From positions 62,001-126,000 of the forward strand of contig DATLFG010000028.1 of NCBI GenBank assembly GCA_035524955.1: 64,000 nucleotides of DNA, written 5' to 3'. The stretch comes from CAMLFJ01 sp035524955. Lineage in GTDB: Bacteria > Methylomirabilota > Methylomirabilia > Rokubacteriales > CSP1-6. The position numbers were made by a program, and so were the translations under genes. The notes beneath the pieces were generated by a model that saw only the letters and a program-made list of their open reading frames with translations, did not search any database and was not told the origin of the DNA. Within the stretch, counting starts at the first letter, position 1; every line of letters begins with the position of its first letter. Below, piece by piece: positions 52,762-61,603 of the stretch.

Positions 52762-53996
52762 TGAAAGCTCTCGAGCTCGCCGACGAGGTCCGGGCCACCC
52801 TCGGCCGGATCGGCACCGCCGACCTGGTGGTGGGCCTGGCCACTGCCGGGACGAGCGCCACCGTCGCGGCGGTGGGCGGCGCGGTGCGGGCGGGCCTCGA
52901 CGCCCACTTCGCGGGTCAGGCCGCGGTGGTCGTGCACGCGGACCAGGCCTCGTCCGAGGAGACGGCGGCCGCGCTGGACTCGGCCCTGGGCCCGGTGCGC
53001 CTGGTGCGGGCCCCCGCGGCCGGCCACGCCGCGGAGGCCGCCCTCGACTGGGCCCAGGCGGTGCGCGCGGTGCTGACCGTCGGGCGGCTGCTCGAGGCGC
53101 GGGTGCTCGTGATGCTCAACGCCGATCTCGCCAGCACGACCGCGGACTGGCTCCGCGCCCTGGCCACCCCGGTCGTCAAGGACGACGTCGGCCTGGTGCT
53201 GCCGATCTACCACCGTCACCGCTACGACGGCACCCTCACCCAGGCCCTCGTCGTGCCGCTCGTGCGCAGCCTCTTCGGACGGCAGCTCATGCATCCACTC
53301 GCCGAGGAGTTCGCGTGTTCGGGGGCGGCCGCCGATGCCTTCCTCGCCCAGCCGGTCTGGGAAACCGATCTCGGTCGCCACGGCCTCGAGTTCTGGCTGC
53401 CCGCGGCCGCGATCGAGCGAGGCTTCACGGTGGGACAGGCGGTGCTGGGCCCCCGGACGGTGGCGGCCGCCCCGCCCCCCGCGCCGCTCGGGCGCACGGT
53501 GGGCCGGGTGGCCGGCGCGCTCTTCGCCCTGGCCGAGCGCTCGGAGAGCTACTGGCTCGACGTCCGCGGCTCGGAGCCGGCGGTGACCTTCGGGGTACCG
53601 CCCGAGCCACTGCCCGGCGGCCCCGCGGTGGACCCCGAGCGTATGCAGATCGGCTTCGTCCAGGGGGTGCGCGATCTCCTCCCGGTGTGGGAGCGCATCC
53701 TCGCCCCGGAGAACCTGGGCGAGGTGCTCGAGCTCAGCGACCGGCCGCTCGAGCGCTTCCGCTTCCCGGACCGGCTCTGGACCCGCGTGGTGTACGACTT
53801 CCTCCTCGCGTACCGCGCGCGCGTCGTCTACCGGAGCCACGCCGTCCAGTCGCTCGCTCCCCTCTACCTCGGCCGCGCCGCCTCGGTGATCCTCGAGACC
53901 CGGCAGCGCCCGCCCGCCGCCCTGCTCCTGAGCGCGGCGCGCCTGGGCGGCATGTTCGAGGAGGACAAGCCGTACCTGGTGGACCGGTGGCGATGA
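52761..53996 (+). CDS. GT-A glycosyltransferase, glucosylglycerate-synthase-like
   Basis: 411 residues. A GT-A fold is suggested by GLATAGTSATVAAVGGAVRAGL, the metal-site region VLVMLNADLASTTADWLRAL, and YHRHRYDGTLTQALVVPLVRSLFG, a segment resembling glucosylglycerate and mannosylglycerate synthases. It could make a compatible solute using NDP-glucose, consistent with the trehalose genes around it. Substrate not proven. ATG overlaps the treT stop and its own stop overlaps the glgE start. Confidence 0.7.
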   Translation: MKALELADEVRATLGRIGTADLVVGLATAGTSATVAAVGGAVRAGLDAHFAGQAAVVVHADQASSEETAAALDSALGPVRLVRAPAAGHAAEAALDWAQAVRAVLTVGRLLEARVLVMLNADLASTTADWLRALATPVVKDDVGLVLPIYHRHRYDGTLTQALVVPLVRSLFGRQLMHPLAEEFACSGAAADAFLAQPVWETDLGRHGLEFWLPAAAIERGFTVGQAVLGPRTVAAAPPPAPLGRTVGRVAGALFALAERSESYWLDVRGSEPAVTFGVPPEPLPGGPAVDPERMQIGFVQGVRDLLPVWERILAPENLGEVLELSDRPLERFRFPDRLWTRVVYDFLLAYRARVVYRSHAVQSLAPLYLGRAASVILETRQRPPAALLLSAARLGGMFEEDKPYLVDRWR

Positions 53997-55975
53997 CCCG
54001 GATCCGCCGGCCCATCGTGATCGAGCACGTGCGCCCCGCGGTGGACGACGGCCGGTATCCCGTCAAGCGGGTCGTTGGAGACGTCTTGACGATCACCGCC
54101 GACATCTTCAAGGAAGGCCACGATCTCCTCGGCGCGGCGATCCGCTTCCGCGCCGCGGGCGAGACCGGCTGGCGCGAGACGCCGCTCGTCCCGGTGGACA
54201 ACGACGGCTGGGCCGGCGCCTTTCCGCTCGTGGCCAACACGCGCTATCGCTACACCGTGGAGGCCTGGACCGACGGCTTCGGGTCCTGGGTCGAGGAGAT
54301 GCGGCGACGCCTGGGCGGCGGTCAGGCCGATCTCACCAGCGAGCTGCTGGAGGGCGGCGCGTTGGTCCGGCTCGCGCGAGCCGGCGCGCGGGACGCGGAC
54401 GCGGCCGCGCTGGCCCGCGCGCTCGAGCGGCTCGAGGCCGCGTCCTCGCGCGACGGCCGTCTCGACGTCCTCCTCCACCCCGACCTGCGCCAGGTGATGG
54501 CGCGCGCGCAGCCGCGTCCAGACCTCACGCGCCACGACCACGAGCTCGAGGTGGTGGTGGACCGGCCGGAGGCCGCCTTCGCGAGCTGGTACGAGCTGTT
54601 CCCGCGCTCCCAGGGCCGGGTGCCCGGCCGGCACGGGACCTTCGGCGACTGCATCGACCGGCTCCCCGAGATCCGGCGCATGGGGTTCGACGTCGTCTAC
54701 CTGCCGCCCGTCCATCCCATCGGCCGCACCGCGCGCAAGGGCCCGGACAACGCGCCGGCCGCGGGCCCCGGCGATCCGGGCAGCCCCTGGGCCATCGGCG
54801 GGCCCGAGGGCGGCCACACTGCGGTGCATCCCGAGCTGGGCACGCTCGAGGACTTCCGGCGCCTCGTGAAGACCGCGCGCGGGTTGGGCATGGAGATCGC
54901 GCTCGACTTCGCGATCCAGTGCTCGCCGGACCATCCGTGGGTGCGCGAGCATCCGGAGTGGTTCTACCGGCGGCCGGACGGCACGATCAAGTACGCGGAG
55001 AACCCGCCCAAGAAATACCAGGACATCTACCCGATCAACTTCGCGACGTCCGCCTGGGAATCGCTCTGGGACGCGCTGCTGGGCGTCGTGCGGTTCTGGA
55101 TCGACCAGGGCGTGCGGACGTTCCGCGTGGACAATCCCCACACCAAGCCCCTCGATTTCTGGGCCTGGCTGATCCGGGAGGTCCAGGACCGCGATCCCGA
55201 CGTGGTGTTCCTCTCCGAGGCCTTCACCCGCCCCAAGGTGATGCGCGCGCTCGCCAAGGCCGGCTTCACCCAGTCGTACACGTACTTCACGTGGCGCAAC
55301 TTCAAAGACGAGCTGACCGAGTACCTCGAGGAGCTCACCCGCTCCGAGATGGCCGAGTACTTCCGCGGCAACTTCTTCGTCAACACCCCGGACATCCTCC
55401 CCGAGGTGCTCCAGCGCGGAGGGCCGCCCGCCTTCCGCATGCGGGCCGCGCTCGCCGCCACGCTGGCTTCGGTGTGGGGCATCTACAGCGGCTTCGAGCT
55501 CTGCGAGGCGACGGCCCTGCCGGACAGCGAGGAGTACCGGGCCTCGGAGAAGTACGAGATCCGGGTGCGCGACTGGAGCGCGCACGGGAGCATCGCGGAC
55601 TACATCGCCCGGCTCAACGCGATCCGGCGCGAGAACCCCGCGCTCCACACCATGGCCGGGCTGCGCTTCTACCCGGCGAACAGCCCGCACGTGCTGTTCT
55701 ACGGCAAGCTGACGCCGGCGCGCGACAACGTGATCCTGGTCGCGATCAACCTGGATCCGTTCGCGACCCACGAGGCCACGCTGCAGATCCCGCTCGCCGA
55801 GATCGGCATCGCCGACGACGAGACCTACGAGCTCCACGAGGTGCTGGGCGGTGACCGCCGCCTGGTGCGCGGGGCCGCCCACGTCGTCACGCTCGACCCG
55901 CGCGCCGCCCCCGCGCTTATCTATCGGGTCGGTCGGTGGCGGCGGCGCGAGCGCGACTTCGATTATTACGCATGA
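53993..55975 (+). CDS. glgE: alpha-1,4-glucan:maltose-1-phosphate maltosyltransferase
   Basis: 660 residues, GH13_3. It extends alpha-glucan with maltose units from maltose 1-phosphate. N-terminal domain with RPIVIEHVRPAVDDGRYPVKR; catalytic barrel with VYLPPVHPIGRTARKG, YAENPPKKYQDIYPINF, TFRVDNPHTKPLDFW (nucleophile Asp) and VVFLSEAFTRPKVM (acid Glu). These are diagnostic for GlgE. Its start overlaps the preceding stop. The 130-bp gap to treS (55976-56105) contains an AT-rich patch with an AAAGC/GCTTT hairpin at about 55985-56001. Confidence 0.96.
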   Translation: MTRIRRPIVIEHVRPAVDDGRYPVKRVVGDVLTITADIFKEGHDLLGAAIRFRAAGETGWRETPLVPVDNDGWAGAFPLVANTRYRYTVEAWTDGFGSWVEEMRRRLGGGQADLTSELLEGGALVRLARAGARDADAAALARALERLEAASSRDGRLDVLLHPDLRQVMARAQPRPDLTRHDHELEVVVDRPEAAFASWYELFPRSQGRVPGRHGTFGDCIDRLPEIRRMGFDVVYLPPVHPIGRTARKGPDNAPAAGPGDPGSPWAIGGPEGGHTAVHPELGTLEDFRRLVKTARGLGMEIALDFAIQCSPDHPWVREHPEWFYRRPDGTIKYAENPPKKYQDIYPINFATSAWESLWDALLGVVRFWIDQGVRTFRVDNPHTKPLDFWAWLIREVQDRDPDVVFLSEAFTRPKVMRALAKAGFTQSYTYFTWRNFKDELTEYLEELTRSEMAEYFRGNFFVNTPDILPEVLQRGGPPAFRMRAALAATLASVWGIYSGFELCEATALPDSEEYRASEKYEIRVRDWSAHGSIADYIARLNAIRRENPALHTMAGLRFYPANSPHVLFYGKLTPARDNVILVAINLDPFATHEATLQIPLAEIGIADDETYELHEVLGGDRRLVRGAAHVVTLDPRAAPALIYRVGRWRRRERDFDYYA

Positions 55976-56105
55976 ACATCCTTGAAAGCCTTAAGAGCTT
56001 TATATATCCGCTCGGCTCGCCTTCGGCTACGCCTCGCCAGGCTACTGCCCCGGACACTCGTCGGCGGGCGGACACCCGGACGGCCGGACTGCGCGTGAGC
56101 CCGAC

Positions 56106-57785
56106 ATGAGCGACGGTGATCCCCTCTGGTACAAGGACGCCGTCTTCTACGAGCTGCACGTCCGCGCCTTCAAGGACGGCAACGACGACGGCATCGGCGA
56201 CTTCATCGGGCTTACCAGCCAGCTCGGGCATCTCAAGGAGCTCGGCGTCGACTGCCTGTGGCTCCTGCCCTTCTTCCGCTCGCCGCTGCGCGACGACGGC
56301 TACGACGTGGCCGACTACCGCGCGATCCATCCCGACTACGGAACCATGGCCGACTTCGACCGCTTCCTGGAGGCGGCCCACGGCCACGGCATGCGGGTCA
56401 TCTCGGACCTAGTGGTCAACCACACCTCGGACCAGCACCCGTGGTTCCAGGCCGCCCGCCGCGCGCCCGACTCCCCCTACCGCGACTACTACGTGTGGAG
56501 CGACACCGACGAACGGTACCGGGACGCCCGCATCATCTTCCTCGACACCGAGCAATCCAACTGGACGTGGGATCCGGTGGGCAAGGCCTACTACTGGCAC
56601 CGTTTCTTCCACCATCAACCGGACCTCAACTTCGACAACCCGCAGGTCCGCCGCGAGCTGCTCGACGTCATGCGCTTCTGGATGGACAAGGGGCTCGACG
56701 GCTTCCGCTGCGACGCGGTCCCCTATCTCATCGAGCGCGAGGGGACCAACTGCGAGAACCTGCCGGAGACCCACGACTTCCTGAAGGAGATTCGCCGCAC
56801 GATCGATCGGGAGTACCAGGGGCGCATCATCCTCGCGGAGGCCAACCAGTGGCCCGCCGACGTTCGTCCCTACTTCGGTGACGGCGACGAGTTCCACATG
56901 GCCTTCCACTTCCCGCTGATGCCGCGCATCTTCCTGGCCGTCCGGCACGGGGACCGCCGGCCGATCACCGACATCTTCGTGCACACGCCGGAGATCCCGG
57001 CGACCGCCCAGTGGTGCCTCTTCCTGCGCAATCACGACGAGCTCACGCTCGAGATGGTGAGCGACGAGGAGCGCCGGCATCTCTATTACGCGTACGGGTC
57101 CGACCCGCGCATGCGCCTCAACCTGGGCATACGGCGGCGGCTGGCCCCCTTGCTCGAGAACGACCGGCGCAAAATCGAGCTGCTCACGAGCCTGCTCTTC
57201 ACCCTGCCGGGCAGCCCGATCCTCTACTACGGCGACGAGCTCGGGATGGGCGACAACATCTACCTGGGCGACCGCAACGGGGTCCGCACGCCGATGCAGT
57301 GGACGGGCGACCGCAACGCGGGCTTCTCCCGCGCGGACACCGCCCGCCTCTACCTGCCCCTCATCGTCGACACGGTGTACGGGTACCAGGCGATCAACGT
57401 GGAGGCGCAGCAGCGCACCCCGTCCTCGCTGCTCAACTGGATGAAGCGGCTCATCGCGGTGCGCAAGAAGACGCGTGTGTTCGGCCGCGGCAGGCTGACC
57501 TTCCTCCGCCCGGCCAACGAGAGCGTGCTCGCCCACGCACGCGAGCACGAGGGCGAGACGGTGATCGCGGTCCACAACCTCGCCGGCTCGGCCCAGCCGG
57601 TGGAGATCGACCTTCGCGCCTGGCGCGGGCACACCCCGGTGGAGATGCTGGGGGACACGCGCTTCCCCACCATCGGAGCTCAGCCGTACTTCATCAGCCT
57701 GGCGCCCTACGGCTACTACTGGTTCCGGCTCCAGCCCCCCCTGCCCGACCAGCCGGTCTATGGCATCGAGGCCGCTCCGCTCTGA
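56106..57785 (+). CDS. treS: trehalose synthase (maltose alpha-D-glucosyltransferase)
   Basis: 559 residues, GH13_16. It interconverts trehalose and maltose. DPLWYKDAVFYELHVRAF, DGIGDFIGLTSQL, ISDLVVNHTSDQHPWFQ, DGFRCDAVPYLIEREGTNCE (nucleophile region), ILAEANQWPADV (acid) and FLRNHDELTLEMV are characteristic. It supplies maltose for the kinase gene that overlaps its 3' end by 26 bp. A separate TreS and kinase, not a fused protein, are present here. Confidence 0.96.
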   Translation: MSDGDPLWYKDAVFYELHVRAFKDGNDDGIGDFIGLTSQLGHLKELGVDCLWLLPFFRSPLRDDGYDVADYRAIHPDYGTMADFDRFLEAAHGHGMRVISDLVVNHTSDQHPWFQAARRAPDSPYRDYYVWSDTDERYRDARIIFLDTEQSNWTWDPVGKAYYWHRFFHHQPDLNFDNPQVRRELLDVMRFWMDKGLDGFRCDAVPYLIEREGTNCENLPETHDFLKEIRRTIDREYQGRIILAEANQWPADVRPYFGDGDEFHMAFHFPLMPRIFLAVRHGDRRPITDIFVHTPEIPATAQWCLFLRNHDELTLEMVSDEERRHLYYAYGSDPRMRLNLGIRRRLAPLLENDRRKIELLTSLLFTLPGSPILYYGDELGMGDNIYLGDRNGVRTPMQWTGDRNAGFSRADTARLYLPLIVDTVYGYQAINVEAQQRTPSSLLNWMKRLIAVRKKTRVFGRGRLTFLRPANESVLAHAREHEGETVIAVHNLAGSAQPVEIDLRAWRGHTPVEMLGDTRFPTIGAQPYFISLAPYGYYWFRLQPPLPDQPVYGIEAAPL

Positions 57786-59211
57786 CCCCGCCGCGGTCGT
57801 CGCGCTGCTCTCAGGCCCCGGGCGCTCCGATCTCGCGCGCTTCCTGATCCGCCAGCGCTGGTTCGCGGCCAAGACCCGCGCCATCGGGGCGGTGGACGTC
57901 CTCGACTGGGCCGTCGTCGATCCCGATGGGCCGCTCGTGCTCCTGCTCATCGCGGTGGACGGCGACCGGTACTACGTCCCGATCACGGTGTCGACCGAGG
58001 CCGCGCCGGAAGCGACGGTCGCCCGCGCCGGCGCGGAGGCGGTGATGGACGCCCATCACGATCCGCGGTTCGGCCGCCGGGTCCTCGCCGCCCTCGCCGC
58101 CACGCGCTCGGCCGACGGCCAGCACGGTCGCTTCGCCTTCCGGCCGACCCCGGGCTGGGCGTTCCCGGCCGATCCCGACGCGCTGGCCGCCCGGCGGCTG
58201 ACCGGCGAGCAGAGCAACACCTCCGTCGTGGTGGGCGATCTCGTGCTGAAGTCGCTGCGCCGGCCCCAGCCCGGCCTCAACCCGGATCTCGAGATCACGC
58301 ACTTCCTCACCACCCGCACCACCTTCCGCCACGTGCCGCGCCTGGCGGGCTGGGTGGAGTATGCGGGCGCGGGCGAGCCCGCGACGCTCGCGGTGCTCCA
58401 GGAGTTCGTGCCGAATACCGGCGACGGGTGGACGTACGTCGTCTCGACGCTCGCGGGCCGCGGTGCGGCCATCGAGTGCCGGCCGGATTCGCTGCTCGAC
58501 GAGGTCGCCGGCCTGGGCGCGATCACCGGCGGCCTGCACGCCGCGCTGGCCTCCGATGACCGCGACGCGGACTTCCGGCCCGAGCCGGTCGGCCGCGACG
58601 ACGTCGCCCGATGGGCCGACGAGATCGCGCGCGAGCTGGCCGCCCCCATGCTCGGCGCGCGACTCGCAGGCGACGTCGGGCCCGTGACGGACGCGGTGGC
58701 CCGGACCCTCGCGGTGCTCGACCGCCTGGCCGGCGCGACGGCGAAGATCCGCGTCCACGGCGACTACCACCTGGGCCAGGTGCTCAAGACGGCGGATGGC
58801 TTCGCGATCATCGACTTCGAGGGGGAGCCGGCGCGGCCGCTCGCCGAGCGCCGCCGGAAGCAATCGGCCCTGCGCGACGTGGCGGGCATGCTCCGGTCCC
58901 TCGACTACGCGGCGCACGCGGTGGCCTTCCGTCGCCCCGAAGACGAGCGGGCGGCGGCGCTTGCCGCTCTCACCGCCTGGGAGGCGCGGGCCCGCGACGC
59001 CTTTCTCGCCGGCTATCTTCGCTCGGTGACGGAGAGCGCGGTCCCGCTCGTCCCGGCGACCGGCGAGGCGCTCCGGGCCGCGTGCGCCCCCTTCGAGCTG
59101 CAGAAGGCCGCTTACGAGCTCCGGTACGAGCTCGACAACCGGCCCGACTGGGTCGCGATCCCGCAGGCCGGGCTCAGGCGGATTCTCGGGCGGAGCCTGA
59201 CGGGCGACTGA
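57760..59211 (+). CDS. maltokinase-like protein
   Basis: 483 residues, aminoglycoside-phosphotransferase-like fold. An N-terminal cap (RFLIRQRWFAAKTRAIGAVDVLD) as in Mak/Pep2 maltokinases, the catalytic loop VHGDYHLGQVLK and the metal-binding IDFEGEPARPLAERRRKQSALRDVAGMLRS. It phosphorylates maltose to maltose 1-phosphate, the GlgE donor. The overlap with treS indicates coupling and completes TreS-Mak-GlgE here. Confidence 0.92.
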   Translation: MASRPLRSDPAAVVALLSGPGRSDLARFLIRQRWFAAKTRAIGAVDVLDWAVVDPDGPLVLLLIAVDGDRYYVPITVSTEAAPEATVARAGAEAVMDAHHDPRFGRRVLAALAATRSADGQHGRFAFRPTPGWAFPADPDALAARRLTGEQSNTSVVVGDLVLKSLRRPQPGLNPDLEITHFLTTRTTFRHVPRLAGWVEYAGAGEPATLAVLQEFVPNTGDGWTYVVSTLAGRGAAIECRPDSLLDEVAGLGAITGGLHAALASDDRDADFRPEPVGRDDVARWADEIARELAAPMLGARLAGDVGPVTDAVARTLAVLDRLAGATAKIRVHGDYHLGQVLKTADGFAIIDFEGEPARPLAERRRKQSALRDVAGMLRSLDYAAHAVAFRRPEDERAAALAALTAWEARARDAFLAGYLRSVTESAVPLVPATGEALRAACAPFELQKAAYELRYELDNRPDWVAIPQAGLRRILGRSLTGD

Positions 59212-59401
59212 GTGGTCCGTGGGCCACGTCCCGCGCGCCGAGCGCGGCCATGCACACCGCGAACACGGGCACCAGGCTCGTCACGAGCACGAGGGCGCCC
59301 AGCGCGATCGCCGTCGCGTGCGTCAATCCGATCGTCGCGCGGGCCGCCATCGGCACCAGGTTTGCCAGCTGCAACGGGCTTGGAGTTGTTCTCATAGACA
59401 T
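59174..59401 (-). CDS. small membrane protein
   Basis: 75 residues if started at the ATG at 59401 (a second ATG at 59395 is in frame). One or two hydrophobic helices (LTHATAIALGALVLVTSLVPVFAVCMAAL) and a basic tail. Its 3' end overlaps the maltokinase gene by 38 bp, convergent. An exact sigma-54 promoter lies right upstream, which is the best evidence that the gene is real. Function unknown. The rest of 59212-59640 is non-coding. Confidence 0.45.
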   Translation of the reverse strand: MSMRTTPSPLQLANLVPMAARATIGLTHATAIALGALVLVTSLVPVFAVCMAALGARDVAHGPLSRPSGSARESA

Positions 59402-59411
59402 CCCGAATCGG

Positions 59412-59426
59412 GCAAGCGGCGTGCCA
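59412..59426 (-). promoter_or_regulatory. sigma-54 promoter, exact match
   Basis: TGGCAC-GCCGC-TTGCC on the minus strand; predicted start ~59400, just at the first ATG and five bases before the second ATG of the 59174-59401 gene. Confidence 0.65.
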
Positions 59427-59563
59427 CGCGGGCGTGAATGCCGCGATCGGAACCCTTCTACCCGGTAAACCTGACCCACCCCCAGGGAGCACACCCTCGC
59501 CCACGCCGAAGCGCCACGATTCCTGTGTCGGGGAATCGCGCACTTCGGCGACGAATCCGACCG

Positions 59564-59578
59564 TGGCACGTGCCGTGC
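59564..59578 (+). promoter_or_regulatory. sigma-54 promoter for the lmo0937-like gene
   Basis: TGGCAC-GTGCC-GTGCC: perfect -24 box, -12 box GTGC. Predicted start ~59590, 51 nt before the ATG at 59641. CTACCCGGTAAACC lies upstream near 59458-59471, shared with the divergent promoter at 59412. Confidence 0.5.
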
Positions 59579-59640
59579 CTGTAAGTGCGCACGACGATCT
59601 CGAGAACTACTACTCGCTGGTACATAGGAGGATGACTGAC

Positions 59641-59790
59641 ATGCTGTGGACGATCTTCGTGGTCCTGCTGGTGCTCTGGGCGCTGGGTATGGTCAGTTCT
59701 TACACGCTCGGCGGCTTCATCCACCTCTTGCTGCTCATCGCCATTGCGGTGGTCCTGATCCGGGTCATCCAGGGACGACGACCGATCTAG
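59641..59790 (+). CDS. lmo0937 family membrane protein
   Basis: 49 residues, almost all hydrophobic: MLWTIFVVLLVLWALGMVSS, then TLGGFIHLLLLIAIAVVLIRVIQG. This is the small two-helix lmo0937-type family of unknown function, often induced by stress. AGGAGG at 59627-59632 is correctly spaced for the ATG at 59641 and not for the ATG at 59632. Confidence 0.75.
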   Translation: MLWTIFVVLLVLWALGMVSSYTLGGFIHLLLLIAIAVVLIRVIQGRRPI

Positions 59791-59858
59791 CCGAGCGGAG
59801 CCTCCCATGCACGCCACCCGACGGGCCGAGGGATGAACTACAACCGACGGAGCGAAGG

Positions 59859-60461
59859 ATGAACTACAAGGTCCAGGACCATCTCAAGCCGAGGGCGCTG
59901 ACCGGCATCTCCGACGATCAGATCGCCCAGCACTGGAAGCTCTACGAGGGCTACGTCAAGAGCGCCAACGGCCTGCTTGACGGCACCGCCAAGGCCGAGG
60001 CCGGCGCGCCGACGTGGTCCGAGCTCAGGCGCCGGCTCGGCTTCGAGATCGACGGCGTCGTGCTCCACGAGTACTACTTCGGCAACCTCGCCTCCGGCTC
60101 CAAGCTCTCCCCGGGGAGCGACCTCGCGGTGGACCTGGGCGCCACCTGGGGCTCGGTCGGCGCCTGGCGCGAGGACTTCGCCAAGACGGGCGGTATGCGC
60201 GGGGTTGGCTGGGCGATCCTGTATCGGGATCCGGCCACCGGCGGCCTCTTCAACTGGTGGGTGTCGAGTCATGAGCAGGGCCACCCGGCCGGATTCAACC
60301 CGGTCATCGTGCTCGACGTGTTCGAGCACGCCTTCATGGTGGACCACGGCGCGGGGGGCCGGGACGAGTACATCGCGGCCTTCCTCGAGAACGTGAACTG
60401 GGAGGTCGTCGAGCAGCGTCACAAGGACAGCAAGGCCGGGCGGTTCACCGCCCGGTTCTGA
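59859..60461 (+). CDS. Fe/Mn superoxide dismutase
   Basis: 200 residues. Metal ligands: His25 in IAQHWKLYEGYVK, His in VVLHEYYFGNL, and Asp/His in VLDVFEHAFMVDH. Disproportionates superoxide in the cytoplasm; no signal peptide. Fe or Mn preference cannot be told. Just upstream, 59833-59861 encodes a 9-residue mini-ORF (MNYNRRSEG) whose TGA overlaps the SOD ATG (GGATGA); its first 12 bases duplicate the SOD start (GATGAACTACAA). It may couple translation or may be a slippage duplication. Confidence 0.92.
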   Translation: MNYKVQDHLKPRALTGISDDQIAQHWKLYEGYVKSANGLLDGTAKAEAGAPTWSELRRRLGFEIDGVVLHEYYFGNLASGSKLSPGSDLAVDLGATWGSVGAWREDFAKTGGMRGVGWAILYRDPATGGLFNWWVSSHEQGHPAGFNPVIVLDVFEHAFMVDHGAGGRDEYIAAFLENVNWEVVEQRHKDSKAGRFTARF

Positions 60462-60469
60462 GAGGGGAG

Positions 60470-60691
60470 ATGAAGAGCGGCGTGCTCGTCATCGCCATCG
60501 TGCTGATCGCCATCGGCGTGGTCTCCCTCGCCTACCAGGGGATCACCTACACCACGCGGGAGAAGATCCTGGATGTCGGTCCCATCCAGGCGACCGCCGA
60601 CAAGGAGCGGACGATCCCGCTCCCGCCGGTCCTGGGCGGTCTCGCGCTGGCCGGCGGGATCGTGCTCCTCGTGGTGGGAGCCCGACGGTAG
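60470..60691 (+). CDS. DUF3185-like small membrane protein
   Basis: 73 residues with two membrane helices (VLVIAIVLIAIGVVSLAYQGI and VLGGLALAGGIVLLVVGA) and a short exposed loop (KILDVGPIQATADKERTIPLPP) between them. This matches the DUF3185-type pattern. Eight bases after the SOD stop with GAGAGGGGAG before the ATG, so co-transcribed. Function unknown. Confidence 0.75.
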   Translation: MKSGVLVIAIVLIAIGVVSLAYQGITYTTREKILDVGPIQATADKERTIPLPPVLGGLALAGGIVLLVVGARR

Positions 60692-60724
60692 CGCGAAGCC
60701 GTGTGACGTAGCCGCACCCCCCGA

Positions 60725-60749
60725 GGCGCGGTCCCTACGAGGCCGCGCC
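60725..60749 (+). terminator. possible terminator hairpin
   Basis: GGCGCGG pairs with CCGCGCC across an 11-nt loop, 34 bp after the SOD operon. No T-run follows. The rest of 60692-60964 shows no gene I can support. Confidence 0.35.
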
Positions 60750-60964
60750 CGGGGTGGTTCGCCCGACCGCGGTATCATGCCAGACGGCCATGAAGGGGCG
60801 CGGGTTCTGCTGACCGTCGGCGGGCTCACCGGAGGTGGCGCGCCGCCTCATCCGCGAGTTCCTCGCGCTCGACGAGGCGACGGCCCCGCTGAGGCGCGAG
60901 AACCGCGTCTTCCCGATCGACCCGGACCGGTCGACCCGGGCGCAACGCGACCTCCGCGCGTGCC

Positions 60965-61603
60965 GTGAAGCTGCCCCGCGCGCTCTACACGCGCGCCGAC
61001 GTGGCGGCGCTGGCCCGGCGGCTGCTCGGCTCGCTCCTGGTTGCTCCCGCCCGCGACGGGCGACGCGTGTCGGGGATCATCGTGGAAACCGAGGCCTACC
61101 AGGGCCCCGAGGACCGCGCCTCCCACGCCTACCGCGGCCGGCGCACCGGCCGCACCGAGACGATGTATGCGCGCGGCGGGACCGCCTACGTCTACTTCGT
61201 GTACGGCATGTACCACCAGTTCAACGTGGTGACCAACGTGGCGGACGTGCCCCACGCGGTGCTCGTCCGGGCGCTGGAGCCGGTCGAGGGCGTGGACCTG
61301 ATGCGGCGGCGGCGCGGCGGCGTGGCGCCGCTCGAGCTGACCAGCGGTCCGGGCAAGCTCTGCATCGCGCTCGGCATCGACCGCCGCCTCGACGGCGCGG
61401 ATCTCCTGGGCGACCGGATCTGGCTCGAGCCGGGCCGGCGCGTCCGGCCCGCCGCCATCGCGGCCGGCCCGCGTGTCGGCATCGACTACGCGGAGGAGTG
61501 GGCGGCCCGGCCGTGGCGCTTCTGGCTGCGCGGCAACCCGTTCGTGAGCCGCGCCCCGCGCCCGCTCGCACCGTCGTCGCCGCGGCCCCCTTCGATGGCC
61601 TAG
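60965..61603 (+). CDS. 3-methyladenine DNA glycosylase (AAG/Mpg family)
   Basis: 212 residues, GTG start. IIVETEAYQGPEDRASHAYRGR carries the catalytic Glu; RTETMYARGGTAYVYFVYGMYHQFNVV and VLVRALEPVEG are typical of the AAG family. It excises alkylated purines for base-excision repair. Ends overlapping by 3 bp the convergent acyltransferase gene. Confidence 0.93.
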   Translation: MKLPRALYTRADVAALARRLLGSLLVAPARDGRRVSGIIVETEAYQGPEDRASHAYRGRRTGRTETMYARGGTAYVYFVYGMYHQFNVVTNVADVPHAVLVRALEPVEGVDLMRRRRGGVAPLELTSGPGKLCIALGIDRRLDGADLLGDRIWLEPGRRVRPAAIAAGPRVGIDYAEEWAARPWRFWLRGNPFVSRAPRPLAPSSPRPPSMA

